A stretch of 64,000 bases of DNA from Temnopleurus reevesii (Eukaryota > Echinodermata > Echinoidea > Temnopleuroida > Temnopleuridae). Position 1 is the first letter of the stretch. Each line of letters opens with the position of its first letter. A program made the translations under genes and the position numbers. Below the pieces are notes generated by a model. It was not told where the DNA came from. It ran no database searches and saw nothing but the letters and a program-made list of their open reading frames with translations. Location: assembly GCA_036244855.1 (NCBI GenBank), contig BQKZ01001110.1, positions 1 through 64,000 of the forward strand, written 5' to 3'. Below are positions 52,801-61,800 of the stretch, one piece after another.

Positions 52801-55800
52801 TCACTTCTATAGCTGTTTCACCACATTTTCATATCACAATACCTGGGCCCCGTAACATAAAGGTTTGTGATTAATCGCTATTTGATTTTGCGATCAATTG
52901 CAAACTTTAGTACGTAATTTGCCATAGACTTGCGATTGATATCAATCGCTATCAGATTAGCGATTAATCGCAAACCTTTTGTTACGGGGCCCTGAACACC
53001 AGATTAACTTTATGTAATTAGAATAGTGATTATTTAAATGAAGTCAATCAAATAATTCAATATTGATATGTATTATACAAAATATTCAATTATATCTCAG
53101 ATTATGACTGACTATCCTTCTTGTAAGGCAAAATAGGTTGACCTATGCGTCGATTAAATTCACAATCCGTGTTGTCGGCATCCTCTTAAGAAAACTGAGT
53201 AATTCCCCAGTCTCATAGAAGCCCGGAAGCAACACGATTCTACACGACTCTTTGTTTAGTTCACACTTAGCTGCGTGCGAAACAATAGTCGTGTTGAATC
53301 GTGTTGCTTCCAGGGCCCTTTGTAACCGGGGCCTTAGATTGACTAGTTAAAAGGTGTCTCGTAACATGCAGATTTCCGATTGATATCAATCGAAATTTTG
53401 TGGGAAACCATCTACCCCAAAATCGCAATTGATCACAATCCCTTTTACGTTATAGTCACATGATCACCTCTTACTAGCACTAGCAAAGTTGCCTCTGGGA
53501 TCATTTAAACAAATCATTTTCACGATGTTTAAAAGTGATCGACGAAATACATATTTCATTTCAAATCAAGGTCGTACTCATTGTCTTAGTCCCACCCATA
53601 TCACTCAGACTTTAGATTTTGTACATATGTAAGACCATATTCACCCCCGTGGTAGCCATTGCTCAATGTACGATTATAATTCCGCTGTAATAAGTGAAAC
53701 ATACCTGGTATATAGTCAACTTACTTTATTACTCTTTTCTAGATTCCTTTCCCATTCTACGTTAAGAAGATGTATTGTATGATTTATTTTTGTCGCTGAA
53801 TTCGGATTTTTCTGAATTTGTCTGATGATGTTATCATTCTGTTCAAGGAATGCATGAGATGACTTACTTTGAATGAAAGCTAAAGTTAGGGATGTCCAGT
53901 ACAGTGTGTTCCCTAAGGCCCCGGTCACATAGAGGCCCGTTGGCAACACGATTCAACACGACTCTTTGTTAATTCACAGTCAGCTGCCTCAAAACAAAGA
54001 GTCGTGTTGAATCGTGTTGCTTCCGGGGCCCTATGTGACCGGGGCTTAAAGAATGTCTCAGGCAAACTGGTCATATTCAGAATATTTCTTTCCATATCCA
54101 TGAGGAACATTTAATAACTAGAAAATAAATCGGTCTAGCCAGTCTTACGTTATGACACTTTTTATAGAGCTATGTCATAATTCAGAACAATGGCACATTT
54201 ATTAAAGATGTATAATATATTCAGTGTGAGATATAATTTTGAGAAATGTTTTCTTTTGGAAGTCGTCTTCCTATCAGGTTTGCATTTACGATATTAGGCC
54301 AAGATATATTTGTTAATACCTTCAAAGGCTATCTTGCTCTTTCTTTATGAGATGATATTTGCTTCAGCGTTTTCGATAACACTTTCATTTTGTTGTATGT
54401 ATTTCCCTCTACGTATAAATATTGGGACTAATAATTGACTAAATTTATTATTGTGCAAAAGCACGGAAATCGAAGAAAGTGATAGGAAGACGATTTTCGA
54501 AAGTATTAATCTGGAAATCAATGATGTTGTATCTATATATGTTTCCCCTATATCTGTCAAGTTCTCCTTTCACGTTTTAATAATACACGTGTTGATGTTA
54601 CTGCTATGTACGAGTTTCTCTCCCTACCTCACAAGTGACGTTGATTTCTCTCACTTTTTTTTGCAACCACGTATTTTTTTGTTTGTTACTTTAACACTTT
54701 AGAGAATCTATTTATTTATATTTATTACGGCAATTATTATTCTTCTTTTTCCTGCAATCGACAAAGCTCAGCACTTTTTGTCTTCTTACTGAGAATGCAT
54801 TTTTATTATAAAAAAAAGGATTTGCAAACGTGTAGTATTGCAAGCATATTTAGGTTGAATAGAATGTTATTACCCGTAAAAGATATTTACATATAATTTT
54901 GATATAAATTTATCAAGATTCATGCATGTATGTAGCTATAGTATGTGGTTCTCGAATAAGTGATTTTACAATGATATAGATTTCGATACGAACACTTAAA
55001 GATGACGTTTCTTATCTAAAGCAATTGGATTTGAATGATATTCATGTGTCTGTTTCATAAACGCCTCCATAAAATCCTTTGGTAATTTTATATGATTAAT
55101 GTGATTTACTTTTTAGATTTAGATTTTATAGTAAAGTGACTTTCAACCGATTTTGAGAGATTGGCCCCCTTTATGGTAACGTCTTGTTCAGAATTATGTG
55201 CTCTTTGCGTTACGTAAGTTCTCCGTGTATTCCAGAGTGCATACCCCCTATGTGAGTAGAAATTAGCATAGATTTTTGACTAGCTCTGTATGCAAACCCG
55301 TTTGTGACGTGCTTGTGTGTCTTCTTTTTGTGTTATCCTAGGTGGTGGTTCTGGACGCAAGAAGGGTGGTTCCTTCCAGACCGTATCGGCCCTGCACAGG
55401 GTATGCCTATTTTTACCATGCATACACACTCCCATACACACACACAATCACTAAATACACAATACACACACACATTGACACGCTATTCACCCAGTGCATC
55501 GTCACGCACTCTCACCCTTTCTCTATCTTTAGTCATGCAGCTCGAGCCCAAGGACCGCACACACACACCCCTAGAATGCATTGTCGCAGATCTAATCGTG
55601 CTTGCGAGAGCCTGACCAGGCACCCTCACCCAACCTTTCAACTCACCATGCATCGTTCAACCCCGATAAAGATTGCTTTCTGAACCCCCAGTTGCTCCCT
55701 GCTCCTAGAATGATATGCAACCTCTTATGTCATGTACTGCGTTCTTAATACATGTCTTGTCCGTATCCGTTCCACCTCCCCTGGAAAGTTGGTCACTGAA

Positions 55801-58800
55801 CGCTTTACTTTTTTACTTTCTATTTCTTAATGCATTTTGTTCTTTTATTTTTCCTTGCTGCAAATGTTGTGTATGTCGGTTCACAGGGTCAGGCAAGGAG
55901 AAGAAAATCAAGACTATAAGCGCCGGACATAGGGTTCGCACGTGTGATCTATGTCTTGACCGTGACTGTATAATCTTAATCTTAGATTTAGAGATTATCT
56001 GTGTAGGATTAACTGGGATTAATGTATGGGAAGTAGCTGTTGCCGTTTTGATGTATCACGTGTTTTAGTCCATCCAGAGCACAAAGTCCGTTAGATATTT
56101 ATTGTCCGTGTACCATTTGGGATTAATCGGGATATGAATGTTGTTTGCTGTCACATGTTAATATCAATTTATCCTGAACAATTTGTTGAAATGACGTAAT
56201 CATTTCATAGACGATTTTAATATTTTTACCCCTAATATCCTTGTATTCAACTAAACGAGTAGACGATATCGAAAACATAACGATACAAAAACTTTAAACC
56301 CTCCATTTTTATTTGTGAAAAACCTCAAATTTATTACAAAATACGAACAACTTTATCGTAAAGCCTGGATGAGAAATTTGATAAATATATCACGCACTAT
56401 AGAAATTGCTTTTAAAATTTGATTGCATGCTTTATAACAAGAATGACGTGGACTGCTTTTGTTCTCTAACGGCATGATTTCTCTATCTCTCGTCAACAAT
56501 CTGGACAATTAATCCATTCAATTTTGAACCCTTAAACGCTCTTAATTAAGCCCCCCTACCCCTCTATGCATTCCAAAAGATGTCATGATATGGAAACATT
56601 GCTCTACGCAAATAACTGTACGTTAACTTCTAACCATTAAAAGGCATTCGCAAGTTGATAACAGACCATTGAATGATATTCCGTAATTATCTCATCTGCA
56701 CTAAATCATTGCAAAAGGAAATAACTAATTTACCCCATGGATATGAAAATGAGAAGCATTTTGTGCATAATGCGGAGATATAAAGAGCATGACAGAATGG
56801 GCTATTTCTATTTTACGGCTAAATTTACTTAATGGGTAAATTTATAAAATAAAAAGCACGGTAATTGAGAATTATTTGCCTGTATGAGATTTAATGTAAT
56901 GAGATTGTTGACATTAAAACTATAAAAAAAAAAAAAAAAAACCATAAGGTGACATAACCGCAGTTTATTGTAAGGAAAACGTTTTTTAATCATGAGGAAG
57001 TAATAAAACATTCAGACTGTTTTGTAATATTAAAATGGATTGAGAAGATATTATATTGATAAAGAAAAAGTTGACAATATTTCCGATTATATTGTATTTC
57101 AAAGACGTATATAAAGATTCTATGATATATAATGCTACTTTTGCACTTTTACATTTGCATAAATCAGAAATTAGGTCCCAAATTATTTCGTTGCTCTTCG
57201 TACTACTTTATTGCTTATTAAATCATATTTAAAAAATAATGAGGCGTTCCTATCATGCATGTATGCTAAATTATCATCATTCCATCAAATTTGGATAATG
57301 CCGTATGACTTTTTCTTCCAATTTACAAATCCACAATATCTTTTCTTCTATCCTCCAAATACACACACGATATCACATTTTACAATATTCTGTATTTAAT
57401 GTTTTCATGATGTTTCGTGTTTTTTTTTGTTGATTATGTTTCACTACATGACTCAATTTATCAAGTTCCCAAGTAAGTACCGTTTTTTCCAGAATGAATA
57501 TCAGTTCCCTTCAAGCGAACATTTCAAAGGGATAATTTAGAATCTTTCGGAGAGCCGACATTTTGTCCAATGTCTTATCATATTTTGTGGTTCTTATTCT
57601 ACTGGAAGTACCAGCGATTACATTCGGAGCTTTAATCCAATACAATTATTCTGAAAATTTGATAATGGTGACTTAAGAATAAGCATTTAGTACAACTTGC
57701 ATAGAGGCTGTGTCACTTAATTTGCCCTAAACCAAGATAAATTGAGTCAATGTAGGATTAAAACAAATTATATCACTGTTACGATGTGGGTACTATAAAT
57801 CTAGTTGCTGTATTCCAGTTTGCTTTTTTTCTCAATATGAAGCATTTTCGGTATTCCTCTAAAATGGCCATGAGAATATTTAAATTATATGTGCTAAGGA
57901 AGCATAGTTAAGCGAAGCCAACACAATATTGATCTGAAATGACAAAAATTGATAGAAGAATCAAAGAACAACCCGAAAGTGACATTAGAGAACCTTTATA
58001 AACTGCCCCCCCCCTTCCATTTTCTGTCTATTTCAAAACATGCACTTCATTGAAAAAAGGGATATGAACAACCCTAGGGAATATGAAATGATCACTACCT
58101 TATAACATGCAAATTGTATCCACTGTGGTTTTGTTTGTGGTAGAAAACCATAAAGGCCAAAGTTATTTATCTAGGAATTACCTCCCCCCCCCAAAAAAAA
58201 AAAAAAATAAAAAAAAAAATTGACGCTCCTCTTCTGACAGGAAAAATGCTCATCATGTTGTTTAGAATTTTGAATATCCAATGTTTTTGGAATTACCCCC
58301 CCCCAAAAAAAAAAAGCCTTGACGCTCCTTTTCTGACAGGAAAAATGCTCATCATGTTGTTTAGAATTTTGAATATCCATAAAAAAAGCCTTGACGCTCC
58401 TCTTCTGACAGGAAAAATGTTTGTCACGCTATTTAGAATTTTGAATATCCAAAATTAAAGAAAAGCAAACTGGAATGAATACAATACCTACACTTTGCCG
58501 TATGTGTTGTAGAGCACATTAGTTTCTTTACGCCATGTTTAGTAACATTATCAAAATATTCCGTTGCCGTTTTGTGTGAGTCTAGAAGTTTTAACTTAAA
58601 ACTGAATCTATAATCAAGCTTTATGATATATAATAGTTATAATACCTTTTTTCATTATTATAATTGACAAAAGTATAGCCGGACATGAAATATATAACAG
58701 AATTTGAAACACGTTTTCTGAAAATTGGGTTAAATTGCTTAGAAACAAGACCTGAAATAATATGTCTTCATTCCACTGTTTAAAAACTTAATACAATCTT

Positions 58801-61800
58801 GATAACCATGTTACATCTAATAGCTCACACTTCATGACAGAGCGTGTTGTCGTTTTTCTTATAATATTTTCGCCGACATGAAATCTGTCATAGGCAAGAA
58901 GAAAGATTGAGACTCACAATGGTTTAATCCTAAATAAACTTTGGGAAAATTCGTTAAAAGAACTGAAAAAATGTAAAATCTGTAATTATTGACCATAGTC
59001 AGGCTTAACTTTAACATCATGGCAGTATGATTAAAGGATTTAAGTTTCATTATAGATTACATCACAGCAAATAGGCCTAATTGAAATAATTCTTGCTTTA
59101 TCCCAACATGGATAAACACTAATTGACAGTGCTTTACCGAGAAGCTGTGAAAAAATTCAGACATACTTGGGTAGGAATGGAACCCACGATCTCCTGATTA
59201 ATCAGAATCAGAATCACTAAATTCATAAATAAGCCTAAGTTAAGCAAACCAAAGTTCTGAAGATAGGGCGAGCGGGAAAAAACATTGCCGATTTTTTCAC
59301 CATTGTTTCTCTTCCCGCCCTTTTCCCCCGTTCCCGCCAACAGGAACAGTTGAACCGTCTGCTGGCAACACTTTACAACACACAGCCTCACTTCGTCCGT
59401 TGCATCATCCCCAACGAGAAGAAGGCACCCGGTGTGATCGACGCTCATCTCGTGCTTCACCAGCTCGCCTGTAACGGTGTGTTGGAAGGTATCCGTATCT
59501 GCCGTAAGGGATTCCCCAACAGACTGCCCTTCGGTGAATTCAAGCAGAGGTGGGTGGACCAGACCGGTTACAGCCGGAACTGTACCGGTTTGAAACCTGG
59601 TGCAGTGGTTTCAGACACTTTCAGGACATTTCATGATGCTTAGGCCCCGGTCACATAGGACCTCGGATGCAACACGATGCAAGATGAATCTTTGTTAATT
59701 CATAGTTAACTGCCTCCGAACAAAAAGTCGTGTTGAATCGTGTTGCTTCCGAGGCCCTATGTGACCGGTGCTTAAGTGACAATCTAGTTAAAGCTGAATG
59801 ATCCAATTAATTCATTGAATTTACTAGATGAGAAGCAACGTTTCTGGCTGTTTCTTTGCCAACTGTCAGCGAGTGTGTCCGTTTCGCTGTGACAAGCTTC
59901 ATGAAACCCCTTCCGGGTATTTTGGTTCAGACATGTTTAACTTAACATAACATGCTGTAATCCTTCTGGATTCATGTCAAATCCTCTCCAATAGAAGTAC
60001 TTAGGATGATGAATACGTCTTGTTTCAAATGTCTTGGATTGCTCCAATTTGATTCAGTCTTTGCTTCATTATGATGTACATCTCTTATAGGACCAGGGAG
60101 GTGTTTCACCAAGATAAAAAAGACTTTACGCACGACTTTACGTTCGACTGGTAACCCTTCTTGCGCATAATGATTCATATATTAGTGCGCACATTCAGCG
60201 CAAGAATTGATACCAGTCGAACGTAAAGTTGTGCGTAACTTTAAGAACGACTTGGTGAAACACCTCCCAGGTCATAATTATACGCCATAAATATGAATTG
60301 CACTTTTATATCGCTAATCAACAATGATAGATTAAATACTGGTTACTATAAGGCCTAATTGTTAAATCTCGTTGATATAGATGATACCCAGAGAACTTGG
60401 AATTCACCCAGTTAAAAACTACTTTAAGAACGATTTTAAGAACGACTGGTGTCAGTACTTGAGATGAATTATTGTAAATTATATGAGTATATCACTCAAT
60501 AACGTACTCTCGTCTTTATACTAAAGTCGACGTTAACTTTAAACCCGACTGGTATCAGTTCTTCTGTTTGATACACGTAAGATTAACACGATTTAAACTA
60601 TTACTGCAAAATAAAGTCGGCCATGGACAATAGAGTACGCCGTGTACTGAACTGTGCGGACAAAACAATAACAAGCCAGTTCCGATACGAATAACATTAC
60701 GAATGAGCATTGAATTGGCGTTCGACATTATTTTTTGGAAATAGATAATATCGTGTTGATTATCAATCAGTCGTTCTCAAAGTTGTTTGTAACTTGGCGA
60801 AACATCGCCCATGCTAGCCGTTTCGACACAACCTGATCAACACCCTCTTTTCTCCTTCCTTTGCAGATATGCCATCCTTGCCCCCAGTGCCATCCCACAG
60901 GGATTCATGGACAGTCGCAAGGCCGCTGATATGTTGCTCAAAGCTCTACCACTCGACGAGAGCGAGTTCCGTATGGGACACACCAAGGTAAGTGTATATT
61001 CTTGAACCATAGATGGGTAATTCCGCGGGGTCACATCAATATTAGTAGCACCCCAGAACTACAAATCCATGCATCTTCAAAACCAGTCACATATGCAGCC
61101 CAATTACCCAATTACCCAAAAATGATGTGACGCCCAAGAGCATTCCTAAAGGACCATAAGCATATTTTACACCTGACAGTTTCTTGTAATGGAAAAGCAA
61201 TATGATCTTCATGTAGCAAGGGTAACTTTGTGTATGCTTGTAGTGTCACATGCAGAAAAGATTTCCAAATCAAGTGTGTATTACTTTAAAAAAAGAGGAC
61301 AATCAATTCAATAGCTCAAAGCGCAATAAGATCTAAATTGATCTTCATCGTGAATTGACAAAGTTGATGACTTCATACATGGATATCGAATGAAAAAAAA
61401 TTAACCAACACAATGCAAATACTACGTTCCGAAAGATATTTAAGAACGACTGATAATATCGAGCTAGATGATCTGAGTAGTGTCGCATAAAAGAACGTGT
61501 TCTATTTGTGGAGCTGTCGATCCATTTGTAAAGTCATTCTCAACAAAAAGAACAACTTAACAAAGAATTATCGGGTAAGGGTGGACAGGCTTATAGACGT
61601 TATACACACTTTTCTTCATAAAATAAAACCTCTTAGAAGTTTGAAGAGCAGAAACAATTTTTTACGGCAATATCAAAGCTGCACGGGTCAGATAGCTATT
61701 TTGTCACCCTTATTATTCTAGGTATTCTTCTTTGTTGGAGCCATGATTCAGGCCAAGATCCGTGATTACCTTGCCCTTAATGATTTACCCACGATAAAAG

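Larger units (their letters stand above)
50546..55341 (+). other. Intron 16 (4.8 kb)
   Basis: AT-rich with four palindromic elements (50601-50760, 52845-52992, 53217-53336, 53914-54048). No sign of an alternative exon. Confidence 0.65.
59550..60866 (+). other. Intron 18
   Basis: Holds palindromic family D copy 3 (59641-59774), family E (60096-60268), and more degenerate family-E-like arms between 60410 and 60815. Confidence 0.65.
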
